From Prorocentrum cordatum (Eukaryota > Sar > Dinophyceae > Prorocentrales > Prorocentraceae), in assembly GCA_963575745.1 (NCBI GenBank), contig CAUYUJ010019904.1, positions 586,359 to 641,358 of the forward strand: a stretch of DNA of 55,000 nucleotides. The letters are read 5' to 3'. This document shows, piece by piece, positions 21,411-31,664 of the stretch. Position 1 is the first letter of the stretch. The number at the start of each line of letters is the position of its first letter. Below the pieces are notes generated by a model, which did not search any database, had not been told where the DNA came from, and worked only from the letters and a program-made list of their open reading frames with translations. Made by a program: the position numbers and the translations under genes.

Positions 21411-23524
21411 AGGGTTAGCTTTGTTCTGGACAGGGTAAGCGGGACGGCGAGGGCGCCTCACTGAGGACCTCGCTTCGGGCTGTGATGCGTCGGGCAGGGG
21501 GTGGCACCATCAAGCTCCTGCGGCGTGAGGTCCGAAAGCGGGAGAACAAACAGAAAGGGGAAATGCAGGGGGGGCTCTGACAACGCCGGGGCGATCACAG
21601 CAAGTCACGTGCAGCAGCAACATCATAAGGGACTGGGGAAACATCTTGACAGTCTCGATGACGTACAATGTGTGAACAGGCCAATGCCAATCAAACATAT
21701 TGGCAGAGAGGAGAGAAGTGAGAGTCGGCATATGCCGCAAGGTGGACGTGGAAGAAGAAAGGGCACAGAACGTCAACAGCGATGAGGGGAGAGGAGGAGA
21801 CCCAAAGTAGGAGATGCACAGAAAGAGGACGAGAGCCCAAACATTCCAGATCACACAGGGCCGCGGGCCTGGCCTTGGCCTCCCTGAACTGGATAAAGGC
21901 GTACACGTCCCTGGCCGAGTTTCTGATCCGCACCCACGCCTCGGTGAGCACGGGGCGAGCCCAAAGTGAATCGCCACATCGCACGGCCTTTACGTCTGGC
22001 CAGAACAAATTTACCTGCTCTCCTCTGGTACACCAGACGCTGTCTCGACTGGCGATTCCACCTGAGTCTACAGCTTCCGTGATGAAGAAGAAGCCGAACG
22101 ACAGCGAGCGATCCCTGAGCAGCCTGCTCGGGAAAGCTCCCTGCTGACAATTGTTCCTCACTGGCATGCCACGCCCTGCCCACTCCGGAATCACAGAAAT
22201 GATGCGAGATCCGCTGGCCACCTTGCGGGGCAAGGTTGCGGAGGCGTAGACCTGCTGTCAGCAGCGCGCGCGTACTTAATTCAGGTAAACGCACGAGCAC
22301 TGTTTCATCTCTGCTGATACGCACACATGGAAGCATGACGCGGTTACGTTGCCAAGTAAGGACACGCTGCGGAACCCACAGCCTCTCCTAACCCAAAACA
22401 TGGCGTCTACCAGGCACCGACCACGTGCTCTCGGTCTGCTTGCCCGTCTCACTGCAATGATATCATGGTTGGGTGCGCCGGATTGAAGGGAGTCAGGAAC
22501 AGTGGGGTCGCACATCATGGCCCGAGGCATGTGTGCGGACGAAGGTGGGCCAGGGGATGCGTTGACAGAAAAACTAAGCCCCATGAAATTTGGGACAGGT
22601 CATGGCATCAGCCACGATGTCCAATCCTAACCCAATCCTCAACCCCCCTGTGAAGGCCCCTAAAATTACTAACCCATTCCCAGTTGTCACTCCTGGAATC
22701 GACTACTATCTTCAACCGCTCCCTCCCGCGGCCCACGGCGGCACCGACGCGGGCGCAGCACGGCTCACAGGGTGCTTCCACGGAGCCTGGCAGGCGCAGC
22801 GCGGCAAGTTGTCCCGAGACGTCTTGCCTACGGCGGGCTGTAACGGTAGTGGGCCTCTCGTCGTCGGAGGGGGGAGATGTATCGGTACATGGGGCGGCCG
22901 TGGGCGCTTTTCGGCATCATTGGGGGCGATACTCGGGCACAGGAGTTGCATCGCTTCTGCAGCGGGGAAGAAGGACTTCCAAAACGCCCCACACTGGCAC
23001 CGCGCAAAGTTGCCTCCACTTCTGCACTCCGTGAACAAAAAACAATTACTCCGACGGAAGGACCCACGTGAAAATCTTTTCGGACAACCTGGAAATATCC
23101 TTCACTGTCGTCCTCGCGATTAGTGAAGCACCCGTATTGTCTTCTCCGCATCATTATCATTCCCGCTCCGTGCGTTGCCCGTGCCTCGCCCTCCTGCTGT
23201 TTGTTTCGTCACCCACCACCTCCTCTCCTGTCTATTGCAGGAGCGCGTGCGTCGATGTTCCTCGACGCCGTCGCCGCCTCGGCCAGCGCGGGCGCATTCT
23301 CGAATGGCCGCGTCGCGCGGCCGCCGGGACAACCCCGCGGGCCAGGCCGTTGAGGCAACCGCGCGAGCCACTGGGGCGCGGGAGCAAGCCGTTGCGACAA
23401 CCCCGCAGGCACCGAGCTAGTCACGGCCTCGCTCAGGCGGTGACCACCCCCAACCCAGACGTCGTCGTCTTCACCTCCTGTTCTTCCTTTTCCTCCTCAC
23501 CTGATGGGTCGGGCGAGTCGCCCT
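21411..23524. other. no gene firmly recognised; weak minus coding signal at 21850-22230
   Basis: A minus frame at 22233-21691 (180 codons) and the overlapping frame 22336-21851 have balanced composition (for example VNLFWPDVKAVRCGDSLWAR), but I do not recognise a family. Plus frames at 22590-23123 and 22684-23034 overlap a comparable minus frame and cannot be ranked. I see no repeats or RNA genes here. Confidence 0.3.
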
Positions 23525-24315
23525 CTCAAGAGCGCATAGAGAGGGGGCTCCCACCTGAGACTTCCTCACAATTCATTCACAGACGAGGCTCCCCGCCGGA
23601 TGCTTCCTCCGTATTCAAGCCTCGGGAGCCCCAAAGTGACGACAGTAACACGGACAAGGAAGACCCGCTCGGACTAAAAACAATACGGGCCCCATAAGGA
23701 GGGGGCTCCCACCTGAGATCCCATCAAAAATGCTATCTGCGGGCCCATTAAAAAGGGGTCTGCCGCCTGAGACGCCCTCGCAGTTCACTCAGAGACGAGG
23801 CTCCCGCCTGATACTTCCTCCATGTTCAAGCCTGAGGAGCTCCAAAGTGACGACAGTCATACGGATGAGGATGACCCGCTCGGATTACCAGCACGAAACG
23901 CTGACCCTATAGAGAAGGAGCTCCCACCTGCGACTTTCTTACAATTCACTCACAGACGAGGCTCCCGCCTAATACTTTCTCCATATTCAAGGCTGTGGAC
24001 ACCAAAAATGACGACAATTACAAGCTTCCGATGGCCCGCTCGCATTACCAATATGAAATGCGGGCCCCATAAAGAAGGGGCCCCCGCCCGAGACTAAACC
24101 TGCAACTGTCGTCACTTTTGGGTTCCTCAGGATATGGAAGAGGTATCAGGCGGGAGCCTCGTCACTGCACGAAACGCAAGGAAGTCTCAGGCGGGGGCCC
24201 CCCCTCCCTATGGGGCCCACACTTCACGCTGGTAATCCGAGCTTGTCATCGGAAGCCTACAACTCTCGTCATTTTGGGGCCCCTCAGGCTTGAATATGGA
24301 GGAAATATTGAGCGG
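23525..24315. repeat. direct-plus-inverted repeat cluster, unit about 170 bp
   Basis: The unit contains GGGGGCTCCCACCTGAGAC, TTCACTCACAGACGAGGCTC, CCGCCTGATACTTCCTCCA, TTCAAGCCTGAGGAGCYCCAAA, TGACGACAGT and ATGCGGGCCCCATA. Direct copies start at about 23535, 23698 (partial), 23750 and 23910. From about 24095 to 24315 the same blocks appear inverted: GTCGTCACTTTTGGG, AGGCGGGAGCCTCGTC, GGAAGTCTCAGGCGGG, then again CTCAGGCTTGAATATGGAGG. The cluster could fold into a long hairpin. It lies just past the 3' end of the copia element (minus sense), so it may be degraded terminal material or an independent foldback element. Confidence 0.85.
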
Positions 24316-24638
24316 CCCCCCTCATCCACGAGACAGAGTGCCCCTCGCCCAAGCAAGCCCGCTAGGGCCAAATTTCCCTTTGCTGGATCTACATGCGCGG
24401 GCGGGTCAGCAGGCAGTCGGCCGCGAGGCAGCAAGTGAATCTGGGAACCTGTCGCTGCCATCGAGCCCCTGACCACAGCTAGCTCGATCGCATTGCGGCG
24501 GTCTGCCTTCGAGCCGGCCGAACTCTTAGAAAAAATGTCGATCACTGATTCGGCATCCACGACGCCCAGAGCTGACGCCTTGAAGCCTAGCACGCACGTG
24601 CTCGACATCGCAACGGAAAGCGGCCAAGCGGACAGGTC

Positions 24639-24887
24639 TCAGGAGGGTCGGGAAACATCGCCGAACGCGGCGCCCCTCCGAAGCAACTGCAGCCATTGGG
24701 CCTCTGCCACGGCCGAGCTCAGCGCTAGCGTCTCAGCGGCAAAGGTGGAACTGATCACTCTCTTCAGACGCTGCGACCGCCAGGAGAGGAGGGGGGCGCG
24801 GGCCCGTCGGTTGGCTCGAATCCCGGCGCCAGCTGCCTCTACTGGCCGACCCAGGCCCTGCCGCGTCGGAAGCAGCGACGAAAACAA
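24639..24887 (-). pseudogene. copia RNase H domain (C-terminal end of polyprotein)
   Basis: The minus frame contains SQRLKRVISSTFAAETLALS followed by SAVAEAQWLQLLRR. This fits the copia RNase H signature, in which a Ser-rich strand leads into an A/E-A-E-x-x-A-L helix; the Glu (about 24734) is the expected catalytic residue. It follows the reverse transcriptase in a different frame, so at least one frameshift separates them. No protein-like sequence is seen further 3' on minus. Confidence 0.75.
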
Positions 24888-26046
24888 GGGGCGTCGGATC
24901 GAGGGCCCAAATAGTCAAACGCAGGGATGACGTGGCCTTGAAATCATTCGCTACTTCGTTAAGAAGCAAAGCGCCTGCCGCGGTCGGACACGGCGTCGAG
25001 CCCGCCCGGATAGATGCACCCACCGCCACGTCCGGGCGCGACTCCTGGGCCACCCACTGGACCTGGGCCACGACCGCTCGAAAGGAGCGGATCTCGGAGG
25101 GAGAAAGGGGGGGGCCCGGCAAGGCGCGTCTCGAGCGATCCGGGGGCCCGATAGACAGCTGTTCCCGAGTGTACTTATCTTGGCCGACGGCAATCCGATC
25201 GCCAAACTGCTTCAGGTATCTGCCCGCGCAGTCGGCTTCTCCTTCCTGCCACTTTCCGAAATTGTAACAGGAGATAGCATGCATCTCACAGACTTCCAGG
25301 AAACCGGGTCGACCTGACACTATTAGGTCGCCCACCTCGATGACAACCAGACCCTCCAGGGCCCTGAACCGATCGCGTTTCAGCCAGAGACAAGGCTCGA
25401 GCATCGATTTCACAAAGCATCTGGCCGACAGCCAATCCGCGAAGGGTCCGGCGCCACAGTAGGGGGGCGTCGTTCAAACAGCACACGGGAGCCACCAACT
25501 CGATAAGCTGATCCGGTCCGAAGGGCAATCCGGAGCAGGGTTCCACGAAAATGGCCCCCCGGGGGCGGTCAAGCTTGCGGCTCCGGCAGGAAACATTTCT
25601 GGCGTCGGCCGCATTCAGCTTCCACCCGAAACTCGACGCCACTTGGAGAACCATAAGCACGGTCTCGGACTGAAACTAGCGTTTCGCTGTCCGGATCTTG
25701 ATGGCCGTGGACACACCACCATGACTTGGGGTCGGGTGGAGCACCGACCCCTCCACTGGCGCGAAGCGAGGCACCATGCGAGATGATTAATTCTATCCGG
25801 AAGTCACTTGCGAGCGATCCAAGATTCGTCGGGCGAAAGAACGCGCGCGGCGCTGGTCGCGAGCATGGCGTTCCACTCCTTAGCGTCTGCCGCGGCGAAT
25901 CGGAGCCGATCCTCGGCCCATAGCACGGGTTGACCCGAGCGGGCGCCGCGACAGACGCCGAGGAGAGAAACGACGGCTCGTTCGGGCCTGGAAGATCGAG
26001 AACGAAAAATGAAACGTGATCGGGGGGCCCCATCTGCCCCGTCCAC
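24733..26046 (-). pseudogene. copia reverse transcriptase domain
   Basis: The domain is spread over several minus frames. First comes DAKEWNAMLATSAARVLSP (about 25880-25815), the N-terminal EW motif of the copia polymerase. Next come WWCVHGHQDPDSETL (about 25725-25680) and LQVASSFGWKLNAADARN (about 25650-25595), the latter holding the motif A Asp. Then RGAIFVEPCSGLPFGPDQLI and CLNDAPLLWRRTL (usually YGLxDAP; about 25565-25450). Then EPCLWLKRDRFRALEGLVVI and EVGDLIVSG (about 25396-25306), where EVGD replaces the catalytic x-V-D-D, so the first Asp is lost. WVAQESRPDVAVGASI follows. The order and motifs are those of a copia polymerase. It is inactive because of frame changes and the motif C change. 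Confidence 0.85.
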
Positions 26047-27430
26047 TCGAGCAACTTGCGAATCAGTAAGCTGTCCTGTTCCTCATCGGGGGCGGCCCAA
26101 GGACCAAGGATCGGACCCTGCGTTGAAGACGGGCGACCCCCTCGGAGCGCTTCCTCCGCCTTCCTCATCCTTCGCGCCGCCCCCAGAAATCCATAGGCGA
26201 TGAGACCGCGCCTTTCTCGGGGGGCCTGCTGCGAGCAGCGCGAACTGGGGGTGCGCCACTGACAGCAGCGGGCCGCGCTCGCGGCACAGAGATGCCGCGA
26301 CTGGAGCCGATGCGCAGAGACCCACCCCCCGCCTCGGGAACGACCGCAGCCTGAACCTCTCGCTCGGGACGCGGGCGGGGTAGCAAGCCTGAAGCACTGG
26401 AGCCAAGCGCCGGGAGACCTCCCTGCGCCGGTCCGGACTGAAGAGGAATCGTGGGCGAGGGGCCCAGCTCCTCGACTGGGGTTAATTTGGGGCGTTGAGC
26501 TTCCGGGCCGCCCCCGACCCCGTCGGACGCCGATCTCGTTTCCGTCTTGCCGGCAGGTCTGGAACTGAGGGGCGCCCCCCGGGGCTCGCTAGCGAGGGGG
26601 TTCGGAACGGGGTCGAGAGCAGGACGAGCGACTTCAGAGCCGGGATCGGACGCGGCCGAGCCCGTTCCGGAGAGGAGAGACCCGCCTCCCAGAGACGGCA
26701 GGCGAGCGGGCTGGAAGGAGACCCGACAGGAGACAGGTCCTGGGGTCGAGCGGACGGGGGAAAGGTCCCCGGGCGACACCCTCGCCATAGGTTCTGCCGA
26801 CGGGGCGACCGCCTCAGGCCCGTCGCGGGCCTCCGGAGGGGGGGGGGGCCTTCCGCCGCCACGCCCACCGCGCCACTTCGCTCGCCAGGGGGGCGGATCT
26901 CCTCGCGAAGCTTGTCAAAGGCAGCACCGTCTAAAAGCTCGGCGCCGAGCGACTCGGACCTCGTGGCCAGTCTGACCTTCTCGGCAGAACACTGAATAAC
27001 TTTGCTCGCATGGCCACCCGCGAGGCCCCGCCCGCCCTTGCTTCCCCCGGGGCCCTGAGCCTGGTAAACGACCACCCCAGGGCCCGCCCAGCGGCCCCTT
27101 TGGAGAGAGAGCGACCGACTCGCGGCCACAATCCTGCGGAAAACGCACACCCAATCCCCAGGCCGAAACTCGCGCTAGGAGCGGAGGCGGGCTCGCGATG
27201 CCTCCAGCAGCCGAGACCTGGCGTCCAAAGACGCCAACACCTTCTCGGCCTCCTCCCGGATACGGCGCTGGCGAGCAAGAGCTCCGGCCGCGGCGTCGCA
27301 GTCGGCCCCCCGAGGTCGCCGCGCCTTCAAATCCGATCAGGCCGAAGGGTCGTCAGACAGAAGGCTCCTAGGGCCCGGGGGTTCTGCCCGAATGCCAACT
27401 GGCCGGGGCTGAACCCCCCCGCGAAACCCT
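26047..27430 (-). pseudogene. copia linker between integrase and reverse transcriptase
   Basis: A minus frame at about 27150-26900 reads FRRIVAASRSLSLQRGRWAG, then PGVVVYQAQGPG, then GGHASKVIQCSAEKVRLATR. This fits the post-integrase segment where copia-type elements have an RWxGPG(V)V core and a conserved V-x-x-x-x-E-x-x-R-x-A stretch. The remainder (26900-26050) is a Pro/Ser/Arg-rich, low-conservation linker with frames open on both strands. No catalytic residues are expected here. Confidence 0.6.
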
Positions 27431-27433
27431 CAA

Positions 27434-28152
27434 TCATCGTTGGCAACGACCCCGCACAAGAGGATATCCACTTCTTCTCGGGACGCGGAGCTCAGAGCCA
27501 GAGCGGCCTTCGAGAGGGCTTCTTTCACTAGGCCGCCGCGGCGCTCGCGCTCGCCGCTCTGGCGCGGCGAGTTCGCGGGGGCCGCGTGCTGCATGATCCC
27601 AGCGCGCTCCCAGCCTCGCGCGAAAAGCCCACCGAACTCCCCTCCGACGCAAATCAGCCTCTCCGGCGCGCCAAAAGGGCGGGCCCACCACCGGAAAGAC
27701 GCGGCCCGCGCTGTCTTCGCAGCGCCGTCGGCCACCAATCACGCTCACCACTGGGGCGCTGGCCCAGAGAACGCCCAGGCAAAACAAGTCGATGGCAACG
27801 CACTCGTTGAAAGATAGAGGAAAAAGAACTATGCACATGCACCGATTCTGGCCAGGCCCATCCTGAGCCCAGGATCGGTGCATACGCCCTCCTACCTTGG
27901 CCAGGAAAGCATATGCACCGATCCTGGGTCAAGGATGGGCCTCGCCAGGATCGGTGCATGTGCATAGTTCTCTTCGCCCGAGAAAGAGCCCGCGTGGGGG
28001 GGGGCGAGCCTATCTGCGCCATCCGTTCTGGAGCGCGAGGCGCGCTGGTCGCGCGGGCGTCGGCCCCGGACCCAGGCCAAAACCTCGGGGCGAGCGCCCG
28101 CGACCCGGATGGCGCGCAGGAGATCATCATGATTGGGATGGCCCAGATTCAC
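27434..28152 (-). pseudogene. copia pre-integrase and integrase domains, split by an insert
   Basis: On minus, HVNLGHPNHDDLLRAIRVAG (about 28150-28090) fits the GAG-pre-integrase zinc region, although the expected C-x-x-C is not visible. It runs to PPHAGSF; the insert at 27815-27981 follows, and the reading resumes at SFNECVAIDLF (about 27814-27780), holding the first catalytic Asp (about 27790). In another frame come FRWWARPFGAPERLICVGGEF (about 27693-27631), where the expected second catalytic Asp before GGEF is missing, and NSPRQSGERERRGGLVKEAL (about 27567-27508), with the third residue, Glu (about 27546). The D-D-E set is thus incomplete, and frameshift plus insert make the domain inactive. 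Confidence 0.85.
27809..27987. mobile_element. 167-bp palindromic MITE-like insert with 6-bp target duplication
   Basis: The insert spans 27815-27981 and is flanked by GAAAGA at 27809-27814 and 27982-27987. Two 63-bp arms (27825-27887 and 27909-27971) are near-perfect reverse complements around a 21-bp spacer. Each arm is itself a diverged palindrome: a TGCACCGAT half faces an ATCGGTGCA half. The outer ends (TAGAGGAAAAAGAACT against TCGGGCGAAGAGAACT read inward) continue the inverted symmetry less exactly. Removing the insert and one GAAAGA copy makes the flanking integrase reading continuous in frame (AGSF to SFNEC), which is strong evidence for a real insertion with target duplication. It carries no coding capacity. 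The superfamily is unknown. Confidence 0.88.
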
Positions 28153-29009
28153 ATGTAATGTCTCGACGATTTCTTCTCGGAGAGCCAGGGAGATACCGGG
28201 CCCTCCCGGGGCCAGGCGACGAGATCTCGAGCACGCTTCCGCGCTGGGATTCGACCCCCGAGAGGGTCGGGTCTCGTTCTTCCACGGGCAATGCTCCAGC
28301 TTGGGCCCTCGGACTCCGACGCGCCCCCCTGAAACTGAGCCGGAGCTTCGGCCTGGGCGGCCCCGATCTCACGGCGAAACCGCCAAGCGCCACCCTCCGC
28401 CCCGGAGGCGAAACTCAGCACGAGCTCGGCAGGAAAACGTTCAGCAGCATGAGTCACGGCGCCGCCGACCAGGGGAGCACGCTCACGATCGCCGTCACAT
28501 CTTCGTCGACAGTGAGAGAGAAGAGCCAGGGAGTTGGAGAGAATGCACGACGGCTTCTGGGCGGGCCCCAGATTCCCCGCCCTCAGGCCGCGCATGCACC
28601 GATCCAGACAAGCCCGTTCCACCCCGGGGGGGCAGCAGACGACTTGGAAGCTAGCCGGGTGCCGGGGACTCGCGCCTGCCGGGTGCACCAAGGCAAAGAA
28701 CCTACCACGGGCCATCTGAAACTCCGACCTCCATGCAAAACTGCATCGCCGCAAGTCCCCGCCCTGCTTCCTCGGCTTCTCTGGCAGGGTCCATCCGCCC
28801 CCAAGCGAAGGCCCACGGCGCGCTGAAATCCTTACACATGGGAGGCATGAGGACGAACAGCGGGGCACCCTGCTCCAGCTGCTGCCACGGCCGCCTTCGG
28901 CCACTCGGAGCCAATTGATCCACCCCGAGAAAAAATCGAGGAGGGGCGAGATCCCACGGCCCAGACGCTCCAGCTCGGCGGGGACCTTGGCTGGGCTAAA
29001 TATCTGCAC
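28149..29009 (-). pseudogene. polyprotein domain with PPxCxxFS motif (methyltransferase-like?)
   Basis: In two minus frames the order is: QIFSPAKVPAELERLG and PLLDFFSGWI (about 29006-28917); then EQGAPLFVLMPPMCKDFSAP (about 28872-28810); then MARGRFFALVHPAGAS (about 28717-28670); then ERACLDRCMRGLRAG (about 28630-28590); then CILSNSLALLSHCRRRC and HAAERFPAELVLSF (about 28550-28420). From memory, the same chain (SPxRV, G-S-P-x-C-x-x-F-S, F-x-H-E-H-P-x-G-A, DQC-x-x-G) recurs in dinoflagellate copia-type polyproteins. PxCxxFS and the following HP-x-G resemble motifs IV and VI of C5 cytosine methyltransferases. That is an inference; a full AdoMet-binding motif is not seen. At least two frameshifts. 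Confidence 0.6.
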
Positions 29010-30740
29010 GGCTAGGGCCCCTCCTCGTCGCTTCTCCTAAGTCCTCGGCCCCTTCCGGCGAGCCTTGCGGCCCACTCCAAGTTCGCGGCCATCCAAGCCC
29101 CGAGCCGCGGCTCGTCGCACTCGTCGGGGAAGCGTCGGAGACGCAGGGGCGATCTGGAGGTGGCCGTCCAAGGCCGCTGCCGCGAAAAAACATATTCCTC
29201 TGCGATCTGAATGTTTCCTCCTTCTGCCAGCTGCCACCCTTCACGCCAGAACGCCACCTGCAGGGAGCGCGACGGCCGGCCTCGCTAGCCCCGACAGCAG
29301 GCCAAAACCCCGAGAAGATCAGGCCCCTGGACCGCTCCATCAAGAAGGAGCTTCGCCACCGCAGGTTCCAATGGCGACTGCCGTGAGAAAGGCTTCCTGC
29401 TTCGGAAAAAAGCATTGGCTGAAGGACCCAGCAGCGCTGGGGCCGCACCTCCTCCAGATGCAGCACCCCCCGAGCTCCCAACTCCAGCAACCCAAATTGT
29501 TTCTCGAGACCTCCCCAAAAGCACCCGGCCCTCTAAACTTGCGCAAATACACCCCCAAGTCCTTCGGAGAAGGCCCGGCGGGAGGCGACGTCCTGGAGCG
29601 TCTTCGCCGCCCGCCTGCACAATTCCTCGAGCAGCCTGGCCAATTCGAAGCGGTTCTTGTCGCTCAAGAACTGCTGGGTGACCACCTCCGCGTTCATGTT
29701 GCCCAGGAACTGCGCGCCCTCGTTCAAACCGACCGTCGCGAGCTGGCGGATCCCCCCATCCCGCGCCGTCTTGACGCGCCCGGCCTCCATGACCTCCTTT
29801 TCCTTCATCGAGTGCGGGTTGAAGTCCAGCCGAGCCTTGCAGGCCGGGCACTTGGTCAACTTCCCGCGCCGGCTGCCACGCGCGGCCTTCGCGCGAGCTG
29901 GGAGCGAACAACCCTGAGGGCGAGATCCCGACGGGACCCAGCAGGGCATGTGCATTGACAGGGGGGGCATCTGGGCGCAGAAGCGAACGTGCCAGGACAC
30001 CTCCAGGACCATCCTGCGCCATCTCATTCACGCTGGAGGGAGCTGCATCCGACCGGCCACGAACTGCTTCTCCTCCTGCTCGCTCATGGCCTCGGGGGCG
30101 AGGGTCGCCTCGGGCTAGCCCCGCCCCCCCACCTGGCTCTTCGGCTTCAGGGGCAACTGCTCCCAGCTCTCGCCCTCCCGGAGCGCCGAGGGGCTTCCTG
30201 GGGACACGGCCGCCTGTCGGAGTGCACGCTGCCGCGGGGGACCTAGACCTGAAACTGATCTCCTTCACGCCGTGGGAAGACGCCGCGGTTTGGAATGGCT
30301 GCCTCTGTTTGGGCCGAATGCCTCAGACACGAGTCATCGGGGCCGCCCCCCCGACAAAAAAAAAACGCAGTTGCCTAGACACGAGGCCGGGCCCGCCGGC
30401 CGCCCCCCCTGGCGGCGGCCCTCGAGCACAAGCCGGGCGCGCGGCAGGCGGGCCCAGATCTCGGGGGACAGGAAGTAATCCTCCAGAACCTCCTGCACTA
30501 GGTCGACTGAGCGGCGGTCAGAGGAGTGGCGCGCGAACGAGCTCGAGAAGGACCTGTAGATCGCCCTCGGAGATGGCCCGCCAGGAACTTCGGCGGCAGT
30601 AGCGGAGGGCACCAGTCTCCGAGATGAGGACCTCCACCGCGACGCAGCCTCCGATCATGATGTGGGCGAGCAACGACACATGCACACGCACGCCGTCCGC
30701 GGACTTGCCTGCACGAACGTCCGCGTTGACACGCACTCCA
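29010..30740 (-). pseudogene. central part of the copia polyprotein, with a Cys pair
   Basis: The best minus frame (30027-29533) reads GKLTKCPACKARLDFNPHSM, then KEKEVMEAGRVKTARDGGIR, QLATVGLNEGAQFLGN, then NRFELARLLEELCRRAAKTL. One C-x-x-C is seen, with no second pair, so zinc binding is uncertain. The sequence continues in other frames towards 29285. Between this and the protease (30740-30300) the reading includes VRVHVSLLAHIMIGGCVAVE in the 30736-30518 frame and a final LLLPVKL-like element may be lost. I do not know the function; it lies between protease and the PPxCxxFS domain in the same strand order and is taken as part of the same element. Confidence 0.5.
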
Positions 30741-30747
30741 GGGGAAG

Positions 30748-31476
30748 CTAACCACGCGCGCGTACATACGTTGCTGGCCTCTGATGATGGGGACCCACTC
30801 TCGCCCCACTGGAGTCGTCACCCCGCCGACCCCCGACGCCGCCACGCAAGTGACAGGGGGCCCCGTCGAAGAGAAAGCAGTAGCCGCGGGCGCAGAGGGC
30901 CTGGCCCAAGCGCTCGATCTCCTCACGCCCCACGAGCGCTCGAGCCGCCGCCGTGCCCGTCAATGCGCGGGAGCCTAGCTGCCGCGAGGTCGCGAAGCTG
31001 GACGGGACATAAGCGTCGCCGACCGAGCCTCGGACGCCCTCCATCCACGTTCCCCGGTCAAACACCGCATGGGAGCCCGCGCCCAGGTCGTCCGCAAAGA
31101 AATGCGCGAATCCAATAATGGACTGGGCCGCCCTCTCCTCGGCCAACCTGTCGGCCTCGGAGACGCGGGGGTGCTTGCGGGAATCGACCCAATGACGCGG
31201 TTCGCCACAGTTCGCACACCCGGACCTGCGACGAACATCTCTGTCACCGACTCTTCTGAAATCCGGGCGAGGTGGTCTAGCTGCCTTGCGTCGGTCGAAG
31301 AAGTCGCGATCGGACTTCTTGGCCAGCTTCAATCGCCTCGACCCCGCCCAGGTACGACGTCGTTCCTTGCCGCGCTTCTCATCCGGCACGGCCACATACA
31401 TGTCCAGTGCTTCCGTCTCTCTCAGGTCCACGGCCTCGAAATCAGCGAGGAAGGCGATCGCCTCGCCCCCAGGCAT
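30748..31476 (-). pseudogene. copia gag C-terminus: zinc knuckle and protease
   Basis: One open minus frame of 242 codons. Residues 5-62 (EAIAFLADFEAVDLRETEAL to KLAKKSDRDFF) are the gag C-terminal segment. Residues 87-100 (CANCGEPRHWVDSR) are a retroviral CCHC knuckle (C-x2-C-x4-H-x4-C) whose last Cys is now Arg. A second segment (IIGFAHFFADDLGAGSHAVF, about 120-139) follows. LTGTAAARALVGREEIERLG (about 172-191, near 30960-30905) sits where an aspartic protease should have D-T-A/G, so the catalytic Asp reads Gly. The frame ends soon after GGVGG. It is non-functional but the most continuous piece of the element. Confidence 0.8.
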
Positions 31477-31664
31477 CTCGACGTCGCCGTCCTCGTCGTC
31501 GCCCCCCTAGTAGACCAAAACCTGCCGGGGCTCGAGGTCCTCCGCCACGTGGGCCGTCCCCGTCGGAGGAGGAGCCGAAGGCAGGATCTGCTTCTCTGTC
31601 GCGTCTACTTGCAAAACCGCAGCACTGGTAGCGTCAGCCGACTTGTCGCCACCAGCCAGCGTTC

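Noticed and set aside
22590-23123. Plus 177-codon frame as a gene
   Set aside because: A minus frame of similar length and quality overlaps; no motif on either.
28990-29490. Plus frame 29065-29958 (297 codons) as a gene
   Set aside because: It lies antisense to the copia polyprotein, whose minus frames carry recognisable chains.
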